From assembly GCA_025458665.1 (NCBI GenBank), contig JALOSG010000060.1, positions 1-12,441 on the forward strand: a stretch of DNA of 12,441 nucleotides. Reading direction: 5' to 3'. Positions 1 through 6,994 of this stretch are shown here, piece by piece. Each line of letters begins with the position of its first letter. The stretch's first letter is position 1. A program made the translations under genes and the position numbers. A model generated the notes under the pieces. It saw only the letters and a list, made by a program, of their open reading frames with translations. It did not search any database and was not told where the DNA came from. Source of the DNA: Serpentinimonas sp. GTDB taxonomy: Bacteria; Pseudomonadota; Gammaproteobacteria; Burkholderiales; Burkholderiaceae_C.

Positions 1-1
1 G

Positions 2-562
2 CACGCCCCGCTGCCTGATGCGGGTATCTGGCAAAGCCCTGCCAGTGCGGCGGCCCACCACTGGCACTTCAACCGCCACGGCGTGGAGGCCGAGATTGCC
101 CTGCGCCTGGGCTGCCCGGTCGATGCCGCGCTGGCTGCCACACTGACGCCCGAAAGCGCCGAAGTGCTGATCGATGCCATGGCGGTATCCATCGAGTTGG
201 TGGACACGCGCCTGCAGCAGAGCTTCGATGCGCCGCCGCTGGTGAAACTGGCCGACCTGCAGGCCCACAGCGCCCTGATTCTGTCTGCGTGGCAGCCCTA
301 CCGCCGCGTGGACTGGACCGCCCAGACCTGCCGCGTGCAGATAGGCGCGCGGCCCGAAGTGGTGCACACCGGCACCCACTCCATGAGCGACCCGGCGTGG
401 CTGCTTCCGCTGTGGCTGCGCCATGCCACCGCCGAATTCGGTACCGTGCCGGCAGGCACCGTGGTCACCACAGGGACCTGGGTCGGCATCCTCATGGCGC
501 AGGCCGGGGACTTGGTGCGCGTGGCCTTCGACGGGATCGCCGAAGCCACCGTACAGCTCTGA
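2..562 (+). CDS. Fumarylacetoacetate hydrolase-family protein (5'-truncated by window edge)
   Basis: The reading frame is open from base 2 and ends with TGA at 560-562, leaving 186 C-terminal residues. The family usually has about 230-270 residues, so the N-terminus lies outside the window. The visible part has the FAH/2-keto-4-pentenoate hydratase signature. GVEAEIALRLG carries the E-x-E metal-ligand pair. It is followed by SIELVDTR, matching the third acidic position, and near the C-terminus by the PAGTVVTTGTWVG and GDLVRVAFDG segments. Members hydrate 2-oxo-4-enoates or cleave C-C bonds in acylpyruvates using Mg2+ or Mn2+, often late in aromatic ring catabolism. Which reaction applies here cannot be told. 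The gene converges on the dehydrogenase gene with a 36-bp gap, so it probably belongs to a different transcription unit entering from the left. The family is confident; the substrate is unknown. Confidence 0.85.
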   Translation, partial: HAPLPDAGIWQSPASAAAHHWHFNRHGVEAEIALRLGCPVDAALAATLTPESAEVLIDAMAVSIELVDTRLQQSFDAPPLVKLADLQAHSALILSAWQPYRRVDWTAQTCRVQIGARPEVVHTGTHSMSDPAWLLPLWLRHATAEFGTVPAGTVVTTGTWVGILMAQAGDLVRVAFDGIAEATVQL

Positions 563-585
563 CCTTGCAGCCCTGAACAGGCAGT

Positions 586-603
586 GCTGACCCCGGGGTC
601 AGC
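586..603. terminator. Perfect 18-bp palindrome between convergent genes, possible bidirectional terminator
   Basis: GCTGACCCCGGGGTCAGC is a perfect inverted repeat. As RNA it can form a 7-bp stem with a CCGG loop from either strand. It lies 23 bp after the stop of the FAH-family gene and overlaps the stop codon (599-601, minus strand) of the convergent dehydrogenase gene. There is no T-run on either side, so it is not a textbook intrinsic terminator. It could instead block 3' exonucleases or bind a protein. The symmetry is seen directly; the function is inferred from position. Confidence 0.45.
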
Positions 604-3600
604 GCAGCAGGCTGGCCAGCAGGTGGCTCACGTGCACGGCATCGCGCCGTGCACCGTCGTGGATCTGGTGGCGGCAGCTGGTGCCGTCGGCCACCACAAT
701 GGCAGTGGGCTCGGCGCGCACGGCGGGCAGCAAAGACAGCTCCGCCATTTGCTGCGACACCTCGTAGTGGCTGGCCTCGTAGCCAAAGCTGCCCGCCATG
801 CCGCAGCAGCTGCTCTCTATCAGGCGCGGCTCGGCACCCGGTATCCAGCGCAGCACCTGCAGGATGGGAGAGACCGCATCGAAGGCCTTCTGGTGGCAGT
901 GGCCGTGCAGCAGCAAGGGGCGCTCCACCGGGGCCAGTTGGTCCTTCAGCGCCTGCAGTTTGCCGGCTTTGTCCTCGCGCACCAGGAACTCCTCGAACAG
1001 CAGGGCGTGGTCGGCCACGGTGCGGGGCGCATCGCCCAGGCCCATGACCAGCGCTTCGTCGCGGAAGGTGAGCAGACACGAAGGCTCCAGCCCCACGATG
1101 GCGATGCCTTTTTGCGCGAAGGGCAGCAGCGCCTGCACCGATTCGCTGGCCTTCTGGCGCGCCTGCTCCAGCTGGCCCGAAGCCAGGTAAGTGCGGCCGC
1201 AGCACAGATGCTTGCCATCGGGCTGCTGCTTGCTGGCCACGTGCACGGTGTAACCGGCGGCCTGCAGCACGCGCAGTGCCGCGTGCGCGTTGTCCGATTC
1301 GAAGTAGCCGTTGAAGGTATCCACGAACAGCACCACACCGCGCTCGGCGGCCAGCACTTCATGGGCCGTGGCCGACTGCACCGGCGTGTTGAAGAAGTGC
1401 TGCGCCTGCCACTGCGGCAGCGTGCGTCGCGCTGAAATACCCAGCACCCGCTCGCTCAGGCCGGCCAGCCAGGGCAGCTTGTCGCGCAGGTTCATGAGCG
1501 GGGCCAGCCGCGCGGCCCAGGGTGCGTAGTCGGGCAACTGCGCCACCAGCCTGTCCTTCAGCGTGAGGCCGTGGCGGGCTTTGTAGTGGTGCAGGAACTC
1601 CACCTTCATCTTGGCCATGTCCACGCCGGTGGGGCAATCGCGCTTGCAGCCTTTGCAACCCACGCACAGGTCCATGGCCTCGTGCACCACCTCGCTGCTC
1701 AGCGCGTCGGCGCCGGAGAGGCCTTCAATCTGGCCACTCAGCGCCAACCGGAGCGTGTTGGCGCGGCCTCGCGTGAGGTGCTGCTCGTCGCGGGTGACGC
1801 GGTAGCTGGGGCACATGGTGCCGGCATCGAACTTGCGGCAGTGGCCGTTGTTGTTGCACATCTCCACCGCCTTGGCGAAGCCGCCAGCGGGGTCTTGGCC
1901 GGTGCCGGGGGCGGTGGTGGTTTCGGTCACCGGGTCGTTCTGCACGTCCCAGGCGCTCCAGTCGAGCACGGGCTGTATGGGCACCACGCGGTAGCTGGGC
2001 GGGAAGCGCATGAGGCGGGTGTCGTCCATGCGCGGCGGGTTCACGATGCGGTTGGGGCAGAACAGCTGCAGCGGGTCCATCTTCTGCTTGATCTGCGCCA
2101 GCGCCACGTTGATGCGCGGCCCGAACTGCCACTCGATCCACTCGCCGCGGCACAGCCCGTCTCCGTGTTCGCCGCTGAACGCGCCCTTGAACTTGCGCAC
2201 CAGTTCGCTGGCTTCTTCGGCAATGGCGCGCATCTTGGTGGCGCCGAGGCTCTCGCCATGGGGGCCTGCCTGGCGCATGTCCAGAATGGGCCGCACGTGC
2301 AGCGTGCCCACCGAGGCGTGCGCGTACCAGGTGCCGCGGCTGCCGTATTTCCTGAACACTTCGGTCAGGCCTTCGGTGTATTCGGCCAGGTGTACCAGGG
2401 GCACGGCGCAGTCTTCAATAAAGCTCACCGGCTTGCCGTCGCCACGCAAGCTCATCATGATGTTGAGGCCGGCCTTGCGCACTTCCCACAGGTTCTTCTG
2501 CGGCGCGTCGTCCAGCATTTCCACCACACTGCCGGGCAGGCCCAGATCGCCCATGAGTTCCACCAGCTCCGCAATCTTGTGCGCAATGCCCGCCTTGCTA
2601 GGGCCAGAGAATTCCACCAGCAGCACCGCTTCGGGCTTGCCACCATTGATGTGCGGCGACAGCGCAGTGCGGATGGTGGGCGCGAACGCCGGGTTCTTGA
2701 GCGACAGCTCGATCATGGTGCGGTCCACCAGCTCCACCGCCGACAGCGCGCCTTCGGCCATGTTCTCGCCCAGCTTCACGATGTGCTGGGCGCTGTCCAT
2801 GGCTTGGTAGAAGGTGGGGAAGTTCACCACGCCCAGCACCTTGGCGCGCGGCACTTCGCTCAGGCGCAGCGTCAGGGAGCGGGTGAGCGCCAGCGTGCCT
2901 TCGCTGCCCACCAGCAAATGGGCCAGGTTCACCGAACCGTCGTGCGTGTAGGGCCGCTCGTTCTGGTTCCTGAAGATGTCGAGGTTGTAGCCGGCCACGC
3001 GGCGCAGCACCTTGGGCCAGCGTGCGTCGATCTCGTCGGCGTGTTCCATCGCCAGGTCGCGCACGAAATCCCCGATCGCGCGCACCGTGCCGGTGGCCTG
3101 GCTGTAGTCGCCAAAGTGGTGGCGCGTGCCGTCGGACAACCAGGCTTCTGCACCCAGCACGTTGTGCACCATGTTGCCGTAAGCAATGGAGCGGCTGCCG
3201 CAGGAGTTGTTGCCCGCCATGCCGCCCAGCGTGGCCTGCGCGCTGGTGGACACATCCACCGGGTACCACAGGCCGTGCTGTTTCAGGGAGGCGTTCAGAT
3301 GGTCCAGCACCAGACCCGGCTCCACCGTGGCGGTGCGGCCATCGGGGTCCACCTCCAGCACACGGCGCATGTATTTGGTGTGGTCTATCACCAGCCCGGA
3401 GCCCACGGTCTGGCCGCACTGGCTGGTGCCACCGCCGCGCGGGACGATAGGCACCTGCAGGTCGCGGCAGATGTCGATGGCCGCCTGCACATCGGCTTCG
3501 GTGCGGGGCACGAACACACCCACCGGCATCTGCTGGTAGATGGAGGCGTCGGTGGCGTAGCGGCCCCGGTCGGCCGGGGAGAACAGGACCTCGCCCTGGG

Positions 3601-3748
3601 TCTGGCTGGACAGCCGCTCGGCGAGGCGGCCAGCGACCTCGTTGCTGAAGCGGGCCACGTGGTCGTACAGGTGCCCGCCGGGCACGGGGGCTGCAGCGTC
3701 GCCATCGGTGGCACGGCGGACCACATTCATAGGCAGGGGCGCGTTCAT
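599..3748 (-). CDS. FAD-linked D-2-hydroxyacid dehydrogenase fused to Fe-S/CCG-domain module (YdiJ-like)
   Basis: This is a 1049-residue fusion enzyme. The N-terminal half is a PCMH-type FAD oxidase, with PRGGGT at residues 103-108, the FAD-domain segment GSEGTLALTR at 281-290, and the C-terminal FAD-oxidase motif SGEHGDG at 525-531. The C-terminal half carries Fe-S cysteines at 631, 637 and 646, then a CxxCxxCxxxCP cluster at 695-706. Two cysteine-rich CCG-type segments follow (C849-C850-G with C891; C951 with C981-C982-G), as in GlpC and LutA proteins. The order and length match E. coli YdiJ (about 1018 residues), a D-2-hydroxyglutarate dehydrogenase. Related fusions oxidise D-lactate or glycolate. 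Electrons probably pass through the clusters to quinone or another carrier. The start at 3748 was chosen because it overlaps the regulator's stop (ATGA) and has GGAG 10 nt upstream. A longer open frame to 4312 only shadows the regulator gene. Architecture is certain; substrate is inferred as a D-2-hydroxyacid. Confidence 0.9.
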   Translation of the reverse strand: MNAPLPMNVVRRATDGDAAAPVPGGHLYDHVARFSNEVAGRLAERLSSQTQGEVLFSPADRGRYATDASIYQQMPVGVFVPRTEADVQAAIDICRDLQVPIVPRGGGTSQCGQTVGSGLVIDHTKYMRRVLEVDPDGRTATVEPGLVLDHLNASLKQHGLWYPVDVSTSAQATLGGMAGNNSCGSRSIAYGNMVHNVLGAEAWLSDGTRHHFGDYSQATGTVRAIGDFVRDLAMEHADEIDARWPKVLRRVAGYNLDIFRNQNERPYTHDGSVNLAHLLVGSEGTLALTRSLTLRLSEVPRAKVLGVVNFPTFYQAMDSAQHIVKLGENMAEGALSAVELVDRTMIELSLKNPAFAPTIRTALSPHINGGKPEAVLLVEFSGPSKAGIAHKIAELVELMGDLGLPGSVVEMLDDAPQKNLWEVRKAGLNIMMSLRGDGKPVSFIEDCAVPLVHLAEYTEGLTEVFRKYGSRGTWYAHASVGTLHVRPILDMRQAGPHGESLGATKMRAIAEEASELVRKFKGAFSGEHGDGLCRGEWIEWQFGPRINVALAQIKQKMDPLQLFCPNRIVNPPRMDDTRLMRFPPSYRVVPIQPVLDWSAWDVQNDPVTETTTAPGTGQDPAGGFAKAVEMCNNNGHCRKFDAGTMCPSYRVTRDEQHLTRGRANTLRLALSGQIEGLSGADALSSEVVHEAMDLCVGCKGCKRDCPTGVDMAKMKVEFLHHYKARHGLTLKDRLVAQLPDYAPWAARLAPLMNLRDKLPWLAGLSERVLGISARRTLPQWQAQHFFNTPVQSATAHEVLAAERGVVLFVDTFNGYFESDNAHAALRVLQAAGYTVHVASKQQPDGKHLCCGRTYLASGQLEQARQKASESVQALLPFAQKGIAIVGLEPSCLLTFRDEALVMGLGDAPRTVADHALLFEEFLVREDKAGKLQALKDQLAPVERPLLLHGHCHQKAFDAVSPILQVLRWIPGAEPRLIESSCCGMAGSFGYEASHYEVSQQMAELSLLPAVRAEPTAIVVADGTSCRHQIHDGARRDAVHVSHLLASLLR

Positions 3749-4434
3749 CGGGAGGTATCTCCGGTTCGGGGGGTGGCGCGCAGTTGTTCCATGACCACTT
3801 CGCGCTTGTTGTCCAGATGGCTCATGAGCACCTGGCGCAATGCAGCCGCATCGCGCGCCTCCAGGGCTTTCACCATGGCCTCGTGTTCTTCCACCGCGTG
3901 CTTCCACTTCTCGCCGTCCTGGTTGGAACGGAAGCGCAGCGCCTGCAGGCGGGCGTTGACCTGGTTGTAGGTGGCCGTGAGCACGGGGTTGTGCGCCGCC
4001 AGATTGATGCAGCGGTGTATGGCCGCGTTGAGGCGGTAGTAGGTGGACAGGTCGCGGCGGGTGTAGGCGGCCAGCATCTCGTAGTGCAGGGCCCTGATCT
4101 CGGCCAGCTGCGCTTCGGTGATGCGCTGTGCCGCCAGTTCGCCCGAGAGCGACTCCAGCCCGGCCATCACCTCGAAGGTGTGGCGCACATCGGCCTCGCT
4201 CAGTTGCAGGGCCACAGAGCCGCGGTTGGGCAGCAGCTCCACCAGCCCCTCGGCGGCCAGCATCTTGATGGCCTCGCGCAGGGGCGTGCGCGAGATGCTG
4301 AGCTCCTCGCACAGAGCGCGCTCGTTGAGCTTCGCACCGGGCGCAATCACGCCCTCCACCAGCATCTGGCGCAGGCGCCCGGCCACCTGCTCGTGCAGCA
4401 CCGGACGCGGGATGGGCAAGGGGTTGACCGTCAT
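3745..4434 (-). CDS. GntR-family transcriptional regulator, FCD (FadR-like) subfamily
   Basis: The 229-residue protein begins with a winged helix-turn-helix (about residues 10-75). Its recognition region, SISRTPLREAIKMLAAEGLV, at 46-65 is typical of GntR. The rest is an all-helical FCD effector domain. Expected metal/ligand positions are present: N136-x3-H140, H184 in EEH and H206 in SHL. Asn replaces the commoner Asp at the first position. FCD regulators usually sense small organic acids, which fits the neighbouring transporter and dehydrogenase. The gene leads the leftward unit, and its TGA overlaps the dehydrogenase ATG, so translation of the two is probably coupled. The ATG at 4434 was preferred over an upstream ATG at 4500 because family homology starts near here, and because the longer form would be translated across both operator-like palindromes. 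No clear Shine-Dalgarno sequence precedes 4434. It probably represses itself and the divergent operon; the effector is unknown. Confidence 0.9.
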   Translation of the reverse strand: MTVNPLPIPRPVLHEQVAGRLRQMLVEGVIAPGAKLNERALCEELSISRTPLREAIKMLAAEGLVELLPNRGSVALQLSEADVRHTFEVMAGLESLSGELAAQRITEAQLAEIRALHYEMLAAYTRRDLSTYYRLNAAIHRCINLAAHNPVLTATYNQVNARLQALRFRSNQDGEKWKHAVEEHEAMVKALEARDAAALRQVLMSHLDNKREVVMEQLRATPRTGDTSR

Positions 4435-4445
4435 GGACCGAATTT

Positions 4446-4461
4446 TGTATTCAAAAATACA
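4446..4461. promoter_or_regulatory. Operator-like inverted repeat 1 (regulator-proximal)
   Basis: TGTATTCAAAAATACA is a perfect inverted repeat with 6-bp arms TGTATT/AATACA and a 4-bp spacer. It ends 11 bp upstream of the regulator start codon, a position expected for an autoregulatory site. It shares the half-site TGTAT/ATACA with the second palindrome at 4501-4517. Binding by the adjacent GntR protein is inferred from position and from that repetition. Confidence 0.6.
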
Positions 4462-4493
4462 CCGGGTAAACCCCATTTTATGGCTGTTAACCC

Positions 4494-4522
4494 TTGACAA
4501 TTGTATTTTGCATACAAAAAAT
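4494..4522 (+). promoter_or_regulatory. Putative sigma70-type promoter of the rightward operon
   Basis: TTGACA at 4494-4499 is a consensus -35 element. Exactly 17 bp later AAAAAT (4517-4522) matches the -10 consensus at four of six positions, including the conserved A2 and final T. Transcription would start near 4529, giving a leader of about 22 nt before the ATG at 4551. The operator-like palindrome 4501-4517 fills the spacer, so a bound repressor would block polymerase. The -35 is strong; the -10 call is weaker. Confidence 0.5.
4501..4517. promoter_or_regulatory. Operator-like inverted repeat 2 (inside promoter spacer)
   Basis: TTGTATTTTGCATACAA is a perfect inverted repeat with 6-bp arms TTGTAT/ATACAA and a 5-bp spacer. 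It lies between the putative -35 and -10 elements of the aminotransferase-TRAP operon. The half-site matches that of the palindrome at 4446-4461, although the spacing between the TGTAT and ATACA halves differs by one base (5 versus 6). It is the most likely repressor site for the rightward operon. Confidence 0.65.
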
Positions 4523-4550
4523 GGCCCTTCAATCAGAACAATCTCTCCCC

Positions 4551-5762
4551 ATGCTACGCCTCAACGCACACCCCACTGGCCACCATTTCCTGCAGATTCC
4601 CGGCCCCTCTCCGGTGCCCGACCGCATCCTGCGTGCCATCAGCCTGCCCACCATCGACCACCGCGGCCCCGAGTTCGGCGTGCTGGGCCTGAAGGTGCTG
4701 GCCGACATGAAAAAGATTTTCAAGACCGAGCAGCCGGTCATGATCTACCCGTCCTCCGGCACGGGTGCGTGGGAAGCGGCGCTGGCCAACGTGCTCAACC
4801 CCGGCGACCACGTGCTGATGTACGAGACCGGCCACTTTGCCTTCCTGTGGAACAAGCTGGCCACGGCCATGGGCTACCGCACCGAGGTGCTGTCCCTGCC
4901 CATGCCCGACGGCTGGCGCCACGGCGTGCAGGCCGACATGATCGAGAAGCGGCTGAAGGAAGACAGCGCCCACAGCATCAAGGCGGTGTGCGTGGTGCAC
5001 AACGAAACCTCCACCGGCGTGACCAGCGACATTGCTGCGGTGCGCCGTGCCATCGATGCCGCCAAGCACCCGGCGCTGCTGCTGGTGGACACCATTTCCG
5101 GCCTGGCCGGCGCCGACTTTGAACACGACGCCTGGGGCATCGATGTGTCCATCAGCGGTTCGCAGAAAGGCCTGATGCTGCCGCCCGGCCTGGGCTTCAA
5201 TGCCCTGTCGGCGCGTGCCATCGAGGTGAGCAAGACCTGCAAGACGCCGCGTGCCTACTGGGGCTGGGGCGAGATGCTGGAGATGAACAAGAACGGCTAC
5301 TGGCCCTCCACCCCCAACACCAACCTGCTGTACGGCCTGAGCGAGGCCTGCGACATGATCTTTGCGGAAGGCCTGCCCGCCATATTCGCCCGCCACCAGC
5401 GCTGGGCGGCTGGGGTGCGTGCCGCCGTGAACGCCTGGGGCCTGCCCATCCAGTGCGCCGACCCGGCCGTGTACTCCCCCATCCTGACTGGCGTCATGAC
5501 CCCCGAAGGCGTGGACGCCGATGCCGTGCGCAAGGTGATTTACGAACGCTTCGATTGCTCCTTGGGCACTGGCCTGGGCAAGGTGAAGGGCCGCATGTTC
5601 CGCATTGGTCACCTGGGAGATAGCAACGACCTGACCCTGGTGGCTACCGTAGCTGGTTGCGAGATGGGCTTGAAGGCGGCCGGTGTGCCGCTGGCGGGCT
5701 CGGGCGTGACGGCCATCATGGATTACTTCACCCGCCACCCTGGTGGCCTGGCCAAGGGCTGA
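4551..5762 (+). CDS. Class V PLP-dependent aminotransferase, serine/alanine-glyoxylate type
   Basis: The 403-residue protein matches serine-glyoxylate/alanine-glyoxylate aminotransferases in length and motifs. The N-terminus has IPGPSPVPDR and the TIDHRGPEF segment. SSGTGAWEAAL at 68-78 contributes to the PLP phosphate site. D180 in LLLVDTISG is the pyridine-nitrogen aspartate. K206 in SISGSQKGLMLPPG is the Schiff-base lysine. Such enzymes pass an amino group from serine, alanine or aspartate to glyoxylate or hydroxypyruvate in the cytoplasm. The start at 4551 gives the N-terminus usual for the family. An in-frame ATG at 4521 and a TTG at 4494 lie inside the promoter elements and are unlikely starts. 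No obvious Shine-Dalgarno precedes 4551. The gene leads the rightward operon, and 97 bp separate it from the TRAP binding-protein gene. Amino donor and acceptor are not determined by the sequence. Confidence 0.9.
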   Translation: MLRLNAHPTGHHFLQIPGPSPVPDRILRAISLPTIDHRGPEFGVLGLKVLADMKKIFKTEQPVMIYPSSGTGAWEAALANVLNPGDHVLMYETGHFAFLWNKLATAMGYRTEVLSLPMPDGWRHGVQADMIEKRLKEDSAHSIKAVCVVHNETSTGVTSDIAAVRRAIDAAKHPALLLVDTISGLAGADFEHDAWGIDVSISGSQKGLMLPPGLGFNALSARAIEVSKTCKTPRAYWGWGEMLEMNKNGYWPSTPNTNLLYGLSEACDMIFAEGLPAIFARHQRWAAGVRAAVNAWGLPIQCADPAVYSPILTGVMTPEGVDADAVRKVIYERFDCSLGTGLGKVKGRMFRIGHLGDSNDLTLVATVAGCEMGLKAAGVPLAGSGVTAIMDYFTRHPGGLAKG

Positions 5763-5797
5763 GTCCACAAGAACCCAGCCACCGAGTTACCCCGGTA

Positions 5798-5820
5798 CCC
5801 CGTGTCGTCCGTGAGCGGGG
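5798..5820 (+). other. Weak GC hairpin in the aminotransferase-dctP gap
   Basis: CCCCG (5798-5802) can pair with CGGGG (5816-5820) around a 13-nt loop, followed by GTTTCATTC. The stem is only 5 bp and the T-rich tail is poor, so at most it would attenuate readthrough. It sits 39 bp before dctP. I see no separate dctP promoter in the 97-bp gap, so the downstream genes most likely depend on readthrough. Confidence 0.25.
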
Positions 5821-5859
5821 GTTTCATTCAAGCGGACGTGAACAACGAGGAGACAAGAC

Positions 5860-6885
5860 ATGCAAGCACCCACCCTGAAGTTGAAGGCCCTGACCGGCTC
5901 CCTGCGCAAGGCGGCTGCCGCCACGCTGCTCGGTGCCACCGCGCTGCTGCTGGGCACTACCGCCCACGCACAGATGGAAATCAAGCTGGGCCACGTAGGC
6001 GGCCCGGGCTCGCTGTTCGAACGCTCGGCCAACGAGTTCGCGCGTCTGGCCAACGAGCGCCTGGGCAACAAGGCCAAGGTGGTGGTGTTTGGCTCCAGCC
6101 AGCTCGGCGGTGACTCGGAGATGATGCAGAAGCTGCGTCTGGGCACGCTGGAGCTGTCCATTCCCTCCACCATCATGTCCTCCAACGTGCCAGCCTTCGG
6201 CATGTTCGAGATGCCCTACCTGGTGAAGAACCGGGAGCACATGAAGAAGATCGAGACCGAAATCCTGCGCCCCACCATGCTGCCCATGGCCGAGGAAAAA
6301 GGCTTCAAGATCCTGGGTGTCTGGGAGAACGGTTTCCGCCACATCACCAGCAACACCAAACCCATCGTGAAGCCGGAAGACCTGAAGGGTATGCGGCTGC
6401 GCGTGCCACCGGGTGTGTGGCGCGTGAAGATGTTCCAGGCCTACGGTGCGAACCCGTCTCCCATGGCACTGTCCGAGGTGTTCGTGGCCCTGCAGACCGG
6501 CGTGATGGACGGGCAGGAGAACCCGCTCACGCAGATCTACTCCTCCAAGTTCCAGGAAGTGCAGAAGTTCATCTCCATGACGGGCCACGTGTACACACCG
6601 GCCTTCCTGACGGCGGGTGCGCGCAAGTTCAACTCGCTGCCGGCCGATGTGCGCGAGATTCTGGAAAAGACCGCACAGGACGTGCAGCCCTTCGTGTACA
6701 AGACCGCCGCCGAGCTGGACAACGAGCTGCTCGACAAGATCAAGGCCGCTGGCACGCAGGTGAACGAAGCCGACAAGAACGCCTTCATTGCCGCCAGCAA
6801 AGCCGTGTACGAAGAGTTCGGCAAGGAAGTGCCCGGCGGTGCCGACCTGGTGAACAAGGCCGTGGCCCTGGGCGCAGCCTTCTAA
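5860..6885 (+). CDS. dctP: TRAP transporter periplasmic solute-binding subunit (DctP type)
   Basis: The 341-residue protein has a Sec signal peptide: basic residues up to K18, a hydrophobic core at about 19-34, and likely cleavage at AHA37/Q38. Mature features fit the DctP fold: the opening MEIKLGHVGGPGS, FGSSQLGGDSEM at about 77-88, GMRLRVP at 177-183 and the EVFVALQTGVMDGQENP segment at 206-222. R181 aligns with the arginine that forms a salt bridge to the substrate carboxylate in DctP and SiaP proteins, so an organic acid ligand is expected. GAGGAGA at 5847-5853, 6 nt before the ATG, is a strong ribosome-binding site. The P-Q-M gene order is standard. Adjacent metabolic genes suggest a hydroxy-, oxo- or amino-carboxylate, but the exact ligand is unknown. 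Confidence 0.92.
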   Translation: MQAPTLKLKALTGSLRKAAAATLLGATALLLGTTAHAQMEIKLGHVGGPGSLFERSANEFARLANERLGNKAKVVVFGSSQLGGDSEMMQKLRLGTLELSIPSTIMSSNVPAFGMFEMPYLVKNREHMKKIETEILRPTMLPMAEEKGFKILGVWENGFRHITSNTKPIVKPEDLKGMRLRVPPGVWRVKMFQAYGANPSPMALSEVFVALQTGVMDGQENPLTQIYSSKFQEVQKFISMTGHVYTPAFLTAGARKFNSLPADVREILEKTAQDVQPFVYKTAAELDNELLDKIKAAGTQVNEADKNAFIAASKAVYEEFGKEVPGGADLVNKAVALGAAF

Positions 6886-6917
6886 GCACTCCCGCCTAAC
6901 GATCTTCCCCTTCCAAG

Positions 6918-6950
6918 CCCTGGAGCTGGCCAAAGAACGCCGGCCCGGGG
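6918..6950 (+). other. Strong RNA hairpin in the dctP-dctQ gap
   Basis: The arm CCCTGGAGCTGGC (6918-6930) pairs with GCCGGCCCGGGG (6939-6950) around the loop CAAAGAAC. This gives 12 pairs, two of them G-U, with a single bulged A at 6924. No T-run follows, so it is not a classical terminator. It stands 33 nt after the dctP stop, inside a 109-nt gap that is otherwise empty. The likely effect is to protect the 3' end of dctP RNA, or to lower dctQM expression relative to the binding protein. The pairing is seen in the sequence; the role is inferred. Confidence 0.55.
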
Positions 6951-6994
6951 AGGTTGTCTGCGCTCCCTTTCCCCTCTACCGAAGGACGGCACCC

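Larger units (their letters stand above)
4435..4550. promoter_or_regulatory. Divergent control region between regulator and aminotransferase operon
   Basis: This 116-bp gap is visibly AT-richer than its surroundings and separates divergent genes. It holds two inverted repeats with the same half-site and one recognisable rightward promoter. I could not assign a convincing leftward promoter for the regulator gene. TACAAA-like -10 candidates overlap the proximal palindrome, which would suggest autoregulation, but the matches are weak. Confidence 0.7.

Noticed and set aside
1571..3970. A 799-codon open frame on the plus strand opposite the dehydrogenase gene
   Set aside because: It is rich in H, G, A, V and Q with no recognisable domain and exactly opposes a well-supported gene. 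Long antisense frames are expected in high-GC coding DNA with biased third positions.
3749..4312. A 188-residue N-terminal extension of the dehydrogenase
   Set aside because: The extension lies inside the GntR gene in another frame and has no domain. The ATG at 3748 has a GGAG site and overlaps the regulator stop in an ATGA arrangement.
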